A stretch of DNA of 64,000 nt, taken from contig JACVRA010000152.1 in the NCBI GenBank assembly GCA_019828545.1, positions 210,718 through 274,717 of the forward strand, given 5' to 3'. The position numbers and the translations under genes were made by a program. This document shows, one piece after another, positions 11,885-22,851 of this stretch. Each line of letters opens with the position of its first letter. The first letter of the stretch is position 1. Origin of the DNA: Paracamarosporium sp. OC-R06-R3 (taxonomy: Eukaryota > Ascomycota > Dothideomycetes > Pleosporales > Didymosphaeriaceae). Below the pieces are notes generated by a model. That model made no database searches, was not told the DNA's origin, and saw nothing but the letters and a program-made list of their open reading frames with translations.

Positions 11885-13143
11885 ATGGAGTTCACCAAAG
11901 TAAACGAGATCGAGCTACCGGCTGCGTTCGACGCGCACGTTCATTTGAGAGATGGCGAGATGTCGCAGCTCGTTACGCCGACGATTCGACAGGGTGGTGT
12001 GAATCAGGTGTATGTCATGGTACGATCCTCTCGCTTCCCCACATACTCCATTTTCGTGGCCATTATATTGCATCTCTACGTTTTGGATCCACAAACTTTA
12101 ATGTTAATACCTTGTCGTAGCCCAATTTGGTCCCGCCTGTTACTACAGTGCAGCAATGTCTTGAGTACCGTGACCGGCTGAAGGCAATCGAGCCTAATGT
12201 TGATTATCTCATGTCGCTATATCTGCATGAGTCCATCACGCCCGAGGTGATTCGCGAAGCGAAGAAGGCGGGTATTACAGGCGTCAAGTCCTATCCCGCC
12301 GGCGTGACAACCGTAGGTCTCACTTCTCTCTACTTGAACTAGCTCTAATATAGCTCATAGAACTCTTCATCCGGTGTTATCGACTACGAAACTTTTTATC
12401 CGGTCTTTGCAGAAATGGAAAAGCAAAACATGGTCCTGAACCTCCACGGCGAAGTCCCTTCTACTCCCTCCCATGCCCACACCTCCACGACGAAGGACAG
12501 TACCGCCATCACTATCCTCAACGCGGAGCCCGCTTTCTTGCCCACACTCAAAGCCCTTCATGAGAAGTTCCCGAACCTCCGCATCATCCTTGAGCACTGC
12601 AGCACAGCTGCTGCCCTTGCGGCTGTTCGTGCCTGTGGCCCCACCGTCTCGGGCACAATCACCGCGCACCACCTCTCCCTCATCATCGATGACTGGGCCG
12701 GCGACCCATTCTGTTTCTGCAAGCCCGTTGCCAAGACACCCGAGGACCGCGACGCCCTGCTCAAAGCCGTCGTCAGCAGCAAGGGCAAGTTTTTCCTAGG
12801 CACTGACTCGGCGCCGCACGATCAGGGGAAGAAGCGGGGCGAGGACAAAGTTGCTGCGGGAGTGTTTACGCAGCCCAATGCAGTAGCTTATGTGCTTGAT
12901 GCGTTAGAGAAGGGGGTTGAAAGGGGTGTCGTCAGTGAGAAGGATATTTCGCAAGAGGGACTTGAAGGGTTCTTTGGCGGGTGGGGACGCGCATTCTACC
13001 AGGTCAAGGACGAGCGCGGTGAGCGGATTGTGCTGAAGAAGGGACAGGGTAAGGTCGTGGATGTTTTGGAGAAGGATGGCGTGAGTGTGAGGGTCGTACC
13101 CTTCCGTAGGGGCGAGCAGACGTGGAGCGTCACGTGGAAATAG
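11885..13143 (+). CDS. URA4: dihydroorotase (homodimeric PyrC/URA4 type)
   Basis: Exons 11885-12019, 12121-12312 and 12361-13143, 369 residues, matching the usual length of the yeast and E. coli type. It cyclises N-carbamoyl-aspartate to dihydroorotate in cytosolic pyrimidine synthesis. The binuclear zinc site is visible: DAHVHLRD (His18, His20), the lysine that is carboxylated in GVKSYPAG (Lys101), NLHGE (His138), LEHCST and GTDSAPH near the end. The join of exons 2 and 3 gives VTTNSSSG, as expected after the carboxylated lysine. Lone-standing, unlike the CAD-type domain. No defect seen. Confidence 0.95.
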
Positions 13144-13734
13144 GGCTCTCTAAATGTACTTATCGGTAGATGTAGCATGATTGATACATGAAAAGTAACA
13201 AGAATACAATTCAAAAGTTCTGCTACGGATCTACATTGATTGACACAACTACGATGACAGTGAACCACTCCCCCTCCAGCAAAAACCGTCGGCACATATC
13301 CATCCACAGAACATCACATCCCACGAGATCATACAGCCTTCTGCGTCGCCCACCATCATTCTTAAGCCATGTCTTCTCTTACATTCGACGTCCCTTGCTT
13401 CACATCGTGTCCGCCCTGCTGCTGAAACTCGACCATGCATTTGGGTACGTATAATTTGCATATCGCAGTCTTTCACGCATGCTGACTATTGAACAGGGAC
13501 AATCGACGGATCATGGCCTTCCCATCGACAGGAATCTGTGCAGCTCAGATCATGGGCATTCATAGGCTTGGGCAAGATCCGGCTGCGCATTTCTCACCAT
13601 CCGATCGCATTCAACGCGAGGATTTAAACCGTGTCTGGTGCTTTCTTTGCATATAGGACGCTTATCTTGCGTCTTTCAATAGATCATATAGTATCGTCAC
13701 ATCTCACAGCACGACACCATTACCGTCAAACAGA
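13144..13734. other. intergenic, 0.6 kb
   Basis: No gene called. A minus-strand 24-codon open frame around 13364-13436 has a coding look but no visible partner exon, so it is not called. Confidence 0.4.
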
Positions 13735-14172
13735 ATGGATTCTGACGAAGACCTGATGTGCCATGATGTCACACCAAGCCTACCTCTCGATGTTCCCACG
13801 CATAGCATCTACATGATACTGCAGCTTAGGATGACTGAAATAGCTCGCTGGCAACACGACGCGATCTGTTCCGTGGAAAAGGACCCGCACACCATCCACA
13901 ATGTGTACGAAAAGGTTCTTGAAGCCGACGCAAAGTTGCTAGATCTCGGCCGATGGCTACCTGCCTGGTTGAAATCTGACCTGCCAATCCATGAGGAAAA
14001 CCAACTTGCTCCATATCTACAGAACATGCGTCGCACATTCCGGATATCATTTGCACACAAACGCATTAAGATGAATCGCTCACTCTTCCGCAAAGCCATG
14101 ACGAATCGTATGTTCTACTACTCAACAATTGAGTTATCAAGAGACAAGGCTCTTGTGAGGATGAACGGCTAG
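13735..14172 (+). pseudogene. fragment of a fungal transcription factor middle-homology region
   Basis: A 145-codon open frame. The stretch around LRMTEIARWQHDAI, then LPAWLKSD and FRISFAHKRIKMNRSLFRKAM, follows the pattern of the C-terminal part of the regulatory (middle homology) region of Zn2Cys6 transcription factors, where HRPFLLR normally follows the KRI-like block. There is no zinc cluster upstream and the frame stops where the family normally continues for more than 100 residues. It could be a decayed second regulator or a truncated expressed protein. It stands 384 bases before the deaminase gene, at the edge of the amino-sugar cluster. Confidence 0.5.
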
Positions 14173-14555
14173 TCACGCGAAGATGTATCATGAAAAGGGG
14201 GCAGAACACAAAGAAGGACATAGGCTGGCACTCACCTTGTCATAATCATGACTGCTCTTTCGGGTTCTAGTCTTGCTAGTCAAGAATTAATTGTTGCACA
14301 TCGGTATTTTGCTTTATCCTGGACTGAACCCGATATGTCGGGCAGGTCGTCGGATAAGCCGCCGGACTACCAGCCACCTGCGGGAATGAACTTTGCACCC
14401 AATGAGTATCAATGATCCATCGGAAAGGTCGCCAAACATACGCAGTAGAACACGAGTCATCTCATCAATATGAAAGCCATTGCATCTCGGCTTCCTGCAA
14501 TTCAGTTCTTTCTTTAAATTAGGATGAGATTGCGTTCTAGCATTCCACATCCACC
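14173..14555. other. promoter region of the glucosamine-6-phosphate deaminase gene
   Basis: No coding region. It holds the CGG-N5-CCG site at 14351-14361 and, just before it, a small palindrome CCCGATATGTCGGG at 14328-14341. Confidence 0.5.
14351..14361. promoter_or_regulatory. CGG-N5-CCG site, one change from the cluster motif
   Basis: CGGATAAGCCG, 195 bases before the deaminase ATG. It differs at one base from CGGATAACCCG, found exactly in the other four promoter regions of this cluster. Inferred binding site of the Zn2Cys6 regulator at 15995-17933. Confidence 0.6.
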
Positions 14556-15742
14556 ATGAGACTCATTGTCCGCAACGACCCAAGCACAGCTTCTAAATAT
14601 GTTGCAGAATACATATTACACCGGATAAACCAATTCAAACTAACTCATGAGCGTCCGTTTGTCCTAGGTTTGCCCACCGGTGGCAGTCCAATCGAGGTCT
14701 ACAAATTGCTCGTCGAACGCTTCAAGGCGGGTGATGTAAGTGACGCTACGATCTCGAAATGTCGGTTTCTGACAAAAGGTCGCTACAGATATCATTCAAA
14801 AATGTAGTAACCTTCAACATGGTCAGTAGGTTGTATAGACCAGCTTTGAATGTAGACATAACGAGCATCTAGGACGAATATGTCGGCATACCGCGAGACC
14901 ATGCACAAACATATCATTCCTTCATGTGGCGTCATCTTTTCTCACACATTGATATATCCCCCGAGAATGTCCACATCCTCGATGGCAATGCCCCAGATCT
15001 CGATGCGGAATGTGCTCGATACGAAGCTGCAATCCAGCATGTTGGAGGCATCGACCTTTTCCTTGCTGGTATAGGCGAGGACGGCCATATCGCATTCAAT
15101 GAACCTGGATCTAGTCTAGCTAGCCGAACTCGAGTCAAAACTCTTGCCTACGACACAATTCTAGCAAATTCCCGTTTCTTTGGAGACGATGTCCACCAAG
15201 TACCTCGAATGGCACTCACTGTTGGCGTACAAACCGTGCTGGAAGCAAAAGAGGTGGTGACCTTGGCCTTAGGTACTCGCAAGGCTGTGGCCCTGCAGAA
15301 ATGTATAGAAGGGGCGGTGAATCATATGTGGACTCTATCTGGCCTTCAACTACATCAGCATTCGATGATAGTGGCTGACGAGGATGCCACGCTTGAGCTG
15401 CAGGTGAAAACCGTGAAGGTAGATTCTGGTTGCCCTTCAATACACGACACATCGAGTTGACATTTTCACTAGTACTTTAAGTCGATTGAGAACATCGCTC
15501 GCCAGCAGGGATTCGAGTATACATTGCCCAGAGGCCTTCTAACCGAGAAGGAAGATGTGAAACTCGATGATCATGTGGTTCAGGAGAGAATTGTCTCACT
15601 TCCGAACTCAAAGCCTGATCTGTCTGACGCTTCTTTGCTACGGCCAGATGGTCCTGTTAATGCACCGCTATCGATTCGGCCACTCACTCCTGAGCCCACA
15701 CTGGATAACATGGGTTCTCGCGTCACCTCAACTAGATCATGA
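14556..15742 (+). CDS. nagB: glucosamine-6-phosphate deaminase
   Basis: Four exons, 14556-14735, 14789-14821 (only 33 bases), 14873-15418 and 15473-15742, giving 342 residues. It converts glucosamine-6-phosphate to fructose-6-phosphate and ammonia in the cytosol, the last step of amino-sugar breakdown. Splicing produces LPTGGSP near the start, FNMDEYVG with Asp72, and [15 protein letters not shown] with Asp141, His143 and Glu148, which fall at the same positions as the E. coli catalytic residues. The C-terminal 75 residues after the enzyme core are extra and low in complexity, as in other fungal homologues. Its 3' end converges on the regulator gene with 252 bases between. It completes the MurQ-NagA route encoded further on. 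Confidence 0.95.
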
Positions 15743-15994
15743 TGCTAGAGCGGCGATCAGAGAGGCATAGGAAAAGAGAGCGAAAACGCTGTATCATAAT
15801 GATGTTTGGAACCAATAATCATATTTGGGCTCTTTAACAGTATGTTATACAGGTTAAATAGCGAGGTTATGCTGCACTATAGACGAAAATGTAAACTACC
15901 TTACCCCTTAGTAACTATCAAGTATCAGGAAGAGCGCAGTATCGGTTCTTGAACCCTCTAGAGTCTATTGTTTGTTTGGTTATCCACATGAATC

Positions 15995-17933
15995 CTATGA
16001 TATCTCTTCTTCAACACCATCTTGTACACCATAGTCTCGAGATCCACTAGGACTTTCCAACAAAATAGCTGACGTAGCAAGATTGTACGGCCAACCACCA
16101 GAGAGTTGCAGCCAGATAGATTGAATATCTATAAATCTTGCAGATGTATCGCCTGTAGCAAATTTGATAGAAGCCTGTAAGTGTGGAAGAGAGATAAGTG
16201 AAGGGTAGCCATCTCCAGGCTGAGGGCGGAACTCATCTGTCGAATCGCCGTCGGGTAGGGTTGAGCCTGGGCTAATCATGGCCTCGCGTATTTCACCAAG
16301 GTAAGCTGCCTTGTAGAGGGCCTGCATAACATTAAGAGCCATTAACCATTGCTTGGCGGCCTTCCACTCAGATAGCCATGACGTGAAGTGCTGCTCGATC
16401 AGGTCTAAATAAACTCTGGCTCTCTCTTGGAATTCATTGCTTGAGTAGAATTCATCTTGCGCATGTTGGAGCCACAGGAAAGTGTTTGCGACAATTAGAA
16501 GCGAGGCAGCAACCCAGATATTTTGCAATGAACTTTGAACTTTCCCCTGCTTTCGTTCAAAGTCCGTCAGGCATGAAAGCATATCTCCAAGCTCTAATGC
16601 ATTAGAGACGCAGATTTCTATAAGTGACTGCTCTCGGTGTAGGTAGGGCCAACCGGCACCGTCTATAGCATCACATAGTTGTGTATAAATAGCCAAATGA
16701 GGAAGATAACACTGGTGAGCGACACAACCAGCACTGCGAAGCAGAAAGTGCATGGCTACGAATGACCTTCCCGTTCCAAGATCACATTGAATCTGGAAAT
16801 TGGGAATACTCCATCGAAGGTTAGGGTGTAGTGAGCTAGTCCACGCATCAAGGGCACTGGACCGATGAGAGAATACGCTTCGGGAGTCAGTTGGTATGAA
16901 CTTGTCCAGATTCCTTCGCGAATAAACGGCGAAGTCAGCGAGATCGCTCCACAGGCAGATAGTCCTAATGAGATAGGGACCCAGGCCCAAATCTGACGGA
17001 CGTTGATAGAACAAGAGATCATGCAGGCCCACACCTCGAGTCTCCTCGTGATATATCAATGAGATGTCTGTGCCGGGAAGCGGTATGCCAACATTCTCAA
17101 GATCAATAGTGCGGTGTTTAGCGAGGAAGTAGGCCAGCGCTCTGTCAAATACTAAACAAGCCCAAAGGATGCGCCTACGCACTTCCTGTTCCCTGAGATT
17201 GTGTTTTTTATGAAAGTCCTTGTTCAGGCGCATGATCTCAGCCATTCGTATGGCTGTGCCTGCGAACATCCAATGTCGGGAGCCCGAGTTGGAGACAAGC
17301 TCGGCGTGTGCAAGCACAAGGTTTGCTTGTATGTGAGTAACTAGACAATCGTGTCAGCGAGGTGAACATGGCTAGTAGCGGTGGAGTTTACCGGTCGGTT
17401 GATCCGACGATGCCTTCGCAAGGGATCGAGCCACCTGCAGGTAATGGGTGGATACCTCAGAACCCGACGGAAGTCGGAACAGGTCGTATGCCTTATCGGC
17501 GTCTAGATATCGGCCGCTGAGAGCGATAATGGAGGATGCAAGGAAAGTATTCTGTATGCATTTTTCTTCGAAGCTCGGGCGGTGGTCAAAGGAGCAAAAG
17601 TCACTAGCAAAGTGACGATCCAAAAAAAGACTCAAACATGCTTTGATCCCTTCTGGGCCATACTCGGGAAGCTGCACATCGACGACAGGCTCAGGCGAGG
17701 CCGTGCTGGTGGTTTGAAAGCTGTCTGGCATGGACCAGACGCAGGCGATGTTTCTGTTGGCGCACCGTTTGCACCGAGGGCGCACACCATCGCACTTCGA
17801 CTTACGTCGACGACTGATCCCGTCCACAGACGTTAGTGTGCATCTTTCTACAGTGTAGAGAAAGATCGCCTAGATTGGGATGAACATACCATGCGTCGCA
17901 TGCCTGTGGGGTCCTCACAAACGTTCGAGGCAT
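15995..17933 (-). CDS. Zn2Cys6 transcription factor of the amino-sugar cluster
   Basis: Exons (minus strand) 17933-17890, 17813-17392 and 17340-15995, 603 residues. The zinc cluster is split by the first intron and is perfect once joined: Cys12, 15, 22, 29, 32 and 39 in the C-x2-C-x6-C-x6-C-x2-C-x6-C spacing. A middle homology region follows (about residues 90-450), with the typical WMFAGTAIRMAEIMRL and RRRILWACLVFDRALAYF blocks. Such proteins bind CGG triplets as dimers in promoters. The gene is divergent from the amidase-like gene and lies within the cluster whose promoters share CGG-N5-CCG, so I infer it is the pathway regulator and may control itself (a site lies 122 bases before its ATG). 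The inducer is unknown. Confidence 0.9.
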
Positions 17934-17970
17934 GCTGTCGATGCAAAATTGGTGGGCATGCAAGTCTGGA

Positions 17971-17981
17971 CGGGAGACCCG
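17971..17981. promoter_or_regulatory. CGG-N5-CCG site with different spacer
   Basis: CGGGAGACCCG, 38 bases before the regulator ATG. It keeps the two CGG half sites and the 5-base gap but not the ATAAC spacer. It may be a weaker site or chance. Confidence 0.35.
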
Positions 17982-18054
17982 ATGGGCCTTTGGAAAGTCC
18001 GGGGTTCAGTCGACCTATCTAGCAAATAGCGCTTATCGGAAGACTTCCTTGGGT

Positions 18055-18065
18055 CGGGTTATCCG
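18055..18065. promoter_or_regulatory. exact cluster motif between regulator and amidase-like gene
   Basis: CGGGTTATCCG, the exact reverse complement of CGGATAACCCG. It lies 122 bases before the regulator start and 386 bases before the amidase-like gene start, in their shared 517-base divergent promoter (17934-18450). Confidence 0.65.
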
Positions 18066-18450
18066 GCCGCAAGCCCCGCAAAAATAGGCGTAGCGGCTAA
18101 TCCATGCAAGTGCCTTCATCTCATAACAGTCTAAACTAGAGTAAGGCCGTCGATGCTTTCCCCACTACTGTGAAGTCTGGTGAATGTTTGATTCGGGGCC
18201 GCATCCTTGCCATTGTACTGGCAACGTACAAGAATCATCACCCAGGTTTATCTAAAGCTTATCGAAAAGTGATAGGGTTGAGATGCATGCGGGTTATGTT
18301 TTCCCCACGAATGTTGCTAGTGCTATCGCGTCTCGAAGCATGCTATTTCATTATATATCACTATATCTCAGTCTCTCTTCGTCCTAATGCTTCATTGAGC
18401 AATTCAACTTTTCTCGGCATCAAAGTCATTCGTACCCAATTCTCCTCGCT

Positions 18451-19737
18451 ATGAAATTTCAACTCTCTGCCACAGCTGTCTTTACGGTCATAGCATTTCC
18501 GGCATCTGCAGACTATGTGCTCCGGCGTGGGAGTCCTTCGGCGGTCGGGATGCTATCCCAGCCACTGATATCTATGGTTCAAAACCTCTCATCGTATAAC
18601 ACTCCGGCCGACTACGGGACCGCGTCCCACAACGAGATACGGGCGCTCGAACCCGGGTCAGCCAATCTCGTAGCTCGCCATGGAGTCATCGTGAGCGCTT
18701 TTGCTGTGGGAAAGAGGAAGCTATATGCCGATGCCAATGGTACTTATCTCGATGCAGCGGAGCAGGAAGAGACAACCCTTGACACCATCTATGACCTTGC
18801 CAGTATCTCAAAACTCTTCACTTCTATTGCTGTACTTCGGGAAGTGGATAATGGACGAATTCACCTCAATCAAACCGTGGCATCGTACCTACCCGAGTTT
18901 GCGGCCAATGGAAAGGACGACATAAGGGTGATCGACCTACTTACCCACAGTAGCGGTCTCTTGCCTTTGCCCATCCCTGATCTCTGGAAGTCGAATTATT
19001 CATCAATAGATGAACGGATCGCGACATTGCTTAATCTGGCTCCTCAAGAGCCGCGACGCACTAAATTTATTTACTCTGACATTGGCTTCATGACACTCCG
19101 CTACCTGTTAGAACAAGTAACAGGGATGAACCATGAGCTGCTTGTCTATTCTTTCACCATTCCACTGGGCATGAGATCAACCTTTTTCAATCGTGGCAGC
19201 CTCGAGGGTCCCCGCAACCCGTTTTATCACCGTACTGCACCGACCGAATTCGAAATAGAGGCACAAGGACCAGAGGAGCCAAAACGCCCGCAACCAGTCC
19301 GAGGAACTGTTCATGACGAAAATACATGGGCTCTAGGAGGTGTCTCTGGTCATGCGGGTCTGTTTTCCACGGTTGAAGATGTTGCTATCTTCTGCCAAAT
19401 GATCCTGAACAATGGAACATACAAGGGCCATCGGGTGCTGTCAAAAAAATCCGTGGATCTCATCTTCACCGATTTCAACGGGCAATTTCCTGGTAATAAT
19501 TACGGAGCAGGGTTTGCGCTCAACCAAACCTACACGCAGGGCAGTATGCAGAGCATGCAAACCGCAAGTCATTCTGGTTTCACCGGCACCACCCTTGCAA
19601 TCGATCGGCCTTCTGGCACATTCTGGCTCCATTTTAGTAACCGTGTGCATCCGAGTAGGCATTGGTCAACGAATAACCCTGCTCGCGAGGCAATGGGCTA
19701 TTGGGTGGCGAAGAGTCTTGGGAGGAAGGTGGATTAA
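18451..19737 (+). CDS. secreted serine hydrolase of the beta-lactamase/PBP family, AmiE-like
   Basis: Single exon, 428 residues, with a signal peptide (hydrophobic residues 5-19, likely cut after ASA20). The class C beta-lactamase/DD-peptidase catalytic set is present: SxxK as Ser118-Ile-Ser-Lys121, the YxN equivalent Tyr208-Ser-Asp210, and His374-Ser-Gly in place of KTG. The blocks HSSGLLPLP, VHDENTWALGGVSGHAGLFST and HSGFTGT resemble the PF00144 hydrolases that sit beside murQ in bacteria, such as Bacillus subtilis AmiE (YbbE), which removes the peptide from MurNAc. I infer an extracellular enzyme that strips stem peptides from muropeptides before uptake; an esterase or DD-peptidase is possible. 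It is divergent from the regulator. The lack of introns, unlike the rest of the cluster, is notable. Confidence 0.82.
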   Translation: MKFQLSATAVFTVIAFPASADYVLRRGSPSAVGMLSQPLISMVQNLSSYNTPADYGTASHNEIRALEPGSANLVARHGVIVSAFAVGKRKLYADANGTYLDAAEQEETTLDTIYDLASISKLFTSIAVLREVDNGRIHLNQTVASYLPEFAANGKDDIRVIDLLTHSSGLLPLPIPDLWKSNYSSIDERIATLLNLAPQEPRRTKFIYSDIGFMTLRYLLEQVTGMNHELLVYSFTIPLGMRSTFFNRGSLEGPRNPFYHRTAPTEFEIEAQGPEEPKRPQPVRGTVHDENTWALGGVSGHAGLFSTVEDVAIFCQMILNNGTYKGHRVLSKKSVDLIFTDFNGQFPGNNYGAGFALNQTYTQGSMQSMQTASHSGFTGTTLAIDRPSGTFWLHFSNRVHPSRHWSTNNPAREAMGYWVAKSLGRKVD

Positions 19738-20048
19738 TCTTTGTAGGTTCTTTTATAAAAGTGTCTCCACAGAGGATCAATGTAAAGTCTTGCACTTTTA
19801 TTGACAAGCCGTCGACAGTGGCTATGTAATTTGGTAGAATGGTTGTGTGTTAATAGTAGGGGTAGTATCACCACAGCGTATGGGCAAAGAATATTAGCTA
19901 CCTTGATTTAACTTGGACGTTTCAATCAAAAAGGCATATTTATTTTGATACTTCGAAATATGCTACATGACATTATAAGAACGAGCTTCTTTCTCACTTA
20001 TCGTAGGCCCGTCTAGCTACTAAATGCACTACAGCGATAGGATGATGC

Positions 20049-20064
20049 TACAGCGGTACTACAG
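20049..20064 (+). repeat. 16-bp direct repeat, copy 1
   Basis: TACAGCGGTACTACAG; the identical 16 bases recur at 20405-20420. A related word, CTACAGCGATAG, lies just upstream at about 20028. Confidence 0.8.
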
Positions 20065-20404
20065 CTTCGTCAGGCTGTCCCCAGAGACTCCGCGTGTTAA
20101 CATAGCTGAGGCTCTTGCCGCGATAGTTTTGGAAGGGTATTAGGAACGACATTCGAAGTTGTCTGTGGAGGTGTCTGTGGAAGGATTGCAAGGCTCTGCA
20201 GCCTGCATGAAATATTCGACTACCACCTTACCTGTTGAGCCATGACTCCTCACTATTCTCACCAAACCATACTTTTGCAATGACTCCCAGAGTCGTTGTC
20301 TCCTATAATCTCAACAGCTTAGTAAAGGTATAGCACTCAGTGCGCAGCTCTGCTGTGGTACTGACTCACTAGGGTCCCACGCTGGGCCAACACCAACTCG
20401 ATCG

Positions 20405-20420
20405 TACAGCGGTACTACAG
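20405..20420 (+). repeat. 16-bp direct repeat, copy 2
   Basis: Identical to 20049-20064. No target duplication or element boundary was recognised around either copy. Confidence 0.8.
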
Positions 20421-20812
20421 GATTGCATGTGCAATTATCTGGACAGGAGCGTGGAATGCATTCCTTAGGCTAGAGTCTCTTTTACTGACAGATCTTGACA
20501 GTCAGAAGAGTGACCATCTAAAGTCTTATCAAGACTTATCCAGAACCAATCTAGGGCTTGGGGTAGCCTACGATAGCAAATCCTAAATCAATATTTCTCC
20601 AGCCGTCTAGTACATGAACTAGTAATTCAAAGCGCGGGTACTTTAACGAAATGTTTCAATTGATTCCGTATTAACTTTCTGTTAGATCTAATCTATGCAG
20701 GGTCTCGTGATACTACTGCTATGTCCTACAGACATGTGTATCACGCGAAGTGATATTATACTTGAAGGGGACCAGGAATGTGATATATGGATCAGGAGGC
20801 TTCACAATGAAT

Positions 20813-22851
20813 TCAACCAAAAGCCTTTTGTTCTTGTTTTCTCTTCTCCTGCAATTCGAAGCCTTCATCTTTAGCTTCGGCATCCATATCAGACCTAAGG
20901 GGATCCAGTCGGGATGTATTCCTATCCTGCCACCAAACGACACAGATCCAAGCAGCAAGACTGACTGATACAACAACCATAGCGATGGTGCCCTTTCGAA
21001 AACCCTAAGAGCCCAAGTCAGCATCTTAGAGTGGGTACTAATCAATATATAACCTACGGTAGCGGCGTCGTTGACCGGATAAAGTGTGATACCCCAAAAC
21101 GAAAAGAGGACGGAAGAAGCACCTATACAGTCTCAGTATGTCCCAGTGTTTACAGAAGGTATAATTACCATTCATGGAATAGAGAATCACAGCTCTCGAA
21201 GCGTCGTCTCCATTTCGGGCTAGGATTTTGTTCGCCCAGGTGAACACAACGGGCTGAATCAGGTAAGCAGTTCCGGCAAGATCTTTTCTGGTCAGCTATA
21301 TGTCGCATAGATACGAACGCGATCGGACATCTCACAAAAAGCAGCCATCTTAGCTTGTGTACCAACGAAGTCCCAGCAAAGAAGAACAGTGCAGGTGATG
21401 ATCTGAACACCACAAGCGAAAATGCCGTACGGAGCATGGACTCCGGTGGCATCAATTGCCACAGAAGTGCACAACGTGAGAACAATACCTAAAAAATAGG
21501 ATTAGAATCGTTCTAGACTCTTTCTCGATCGAAATACGAACCTATAGCGGTTATTCCTAATGGATAGGTGTTATTTTGCGGAACAGTGAATAAACCAGAA
21601 GCCTTCATCCAGAGAACCATGCAAGTCTGAGTTGAATAAGCCTCGAGTGCTCCCCCGAGCATCCAGAATATGGTAAAGATCCAGCTTCAAAGAACCGTCA
21701 GCATGAGTTCAAAGCATTCTTTTAAGACGTACAAATTAGCCGTGAAAAGGACTCTCCTAATGATTGAGGTGCCAATCTTGTGTCCATCAGGGCTTTTAGG
21801 TGGCAAGCGACTCAAAGCAAGCTCACGTTCGTTTTCCTTCAGATAGAAGGCTTTTGTCGTTTCAGGTAAATCGGGGAAAAATAGAAATCCAAAAACCGCA
21901 ACAGGAAGGGTAACGATGCCGTCGATTATAAAAGACTGGGGTTGTTCAATCAGCAGGCAAATTTGTGCAGGATTGTATTAAGAACCTTACCCATCTCCAA
22001 CCTGGGAGGCCAGAAACGCCATCCATCGTCTTCCAAATTGCTGTCATCAAAATACCTGGGAGCTAAGATCAGAGACACGCTATAAGACGGCCACGAATAA
22101 CGTACCAGCGAACATGGTCCCAACCATTCCTGAAGCCTGAAAAAGACCAACCCGCTTCCCGACCTCGGGCCCTTTGTACCAACTTCCGATGATGTATTGC
22201 GTGCCGCTATATGTGGATGCTTCGGCAATGCCCTGGAAGAAGCGTACTGGTGCAAGCTGGGCGAAGCTGTGGCAGGCACCACATGCCATAGTCAGGAGAG
22301 CCCAGACAAGCGTCATCAAAGGAAACCAGATGCGAGGAGCTACCTTTTGGATGACAAGGCCGTGGGGCACCTGACCAACAATATCTAGTAACGGTCAGTG
22401 TCTTTTCAAGGCCCCCGGTTGAATCATAATAGCATCCTACATCCAACTGCCAGGCAAGTGACCAGAAGGTTGTACTGGTCACCTGTAATATTTATATCCT
22501 CTTTCATTCCAGATACATAAGCGTTTCCAAGAACGGCGCGGTCTGCGTTGTTAAGTAGATGACTTTTGTCAGTTCGAGGTCAGGCTACTAACCGAGGTAG
22601 TTGAAGAAAAAAGCGACACAGCAATATGTCTTGAAAACAATCAGAAATCCGACTGATCACGCATCAATGGGCGCACCGTGTGATATGGGGCATACCAGTA
22701 TAAAAAAATCAATCTTTCGCAACAGCTAGATGAGATGTCAGTTAGCGATTCTCAGCGAGATTCATATGCTTTCGCCCACCTTTCGCTCTTCGGGGGAATC
22801 GGGGGCTTCACCCCAGACTGCATTGCGCAGCTGGTGAAGTTTGATACCCAT
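20813..22851 (-). CDS. MFS transporter, anion:cation symporter family (Fen2/Liz1-like)
   Basis: Twelve exons on the minus strand: 22851-22780, 22725-22696, 22629-22593, 22542-22441, 22384-22106, 22055-21991, 21935-21733, 21684-21542, 21488-21336, 21282-21169, 21122-21057 and 21003-20813. All phases match and give 484 residues. Motifs of the allantoate/pantothenate permease group are clear: NYLDRAVLGNAYVSGM in the first helix, then GQVPHGL, RFFQGIAEAS and SWYKGPEVGKRVGLF. These plasma-membrane proteins import organic anions with protons. Because MurNAc carries a lactyl carboxylate, and the gene is divergent from murQ with two CGG-N5-CCG sites between, I infer that it imports MurNAc, anhydro-MurNAc or a similar product. 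Substrate unproven. The acceptor of intron 9 (AAAAG at 21283) was chosen because nearer ones break the frame. Confidence 0.85.

Larger units (their letters stand above)
19738..20812. other. intergenic between convergent genes, 1.1 kb
   Basis: Between the 3' ends of the amidase-like and transporter genes. No coding region found. It holds the short direct repeat at 20049 and 20405 and scattered CTACAGCG words, which may be remains of a larger repeated element. Confidence 0.4.

Noticed and set aside
17938..18002. Riboswitch or structured RNA before the regulator
   Set aside because: Only short complementary words were seen and no known fungal riboswitch core could be recognised.
18451..19737. 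Antibiotic-resistance beta-lactamase
   Set aside because: The third motif is HSG, not KTG, and the protein belongs by motif and neighbours to the AmiE/esterase side of the family.
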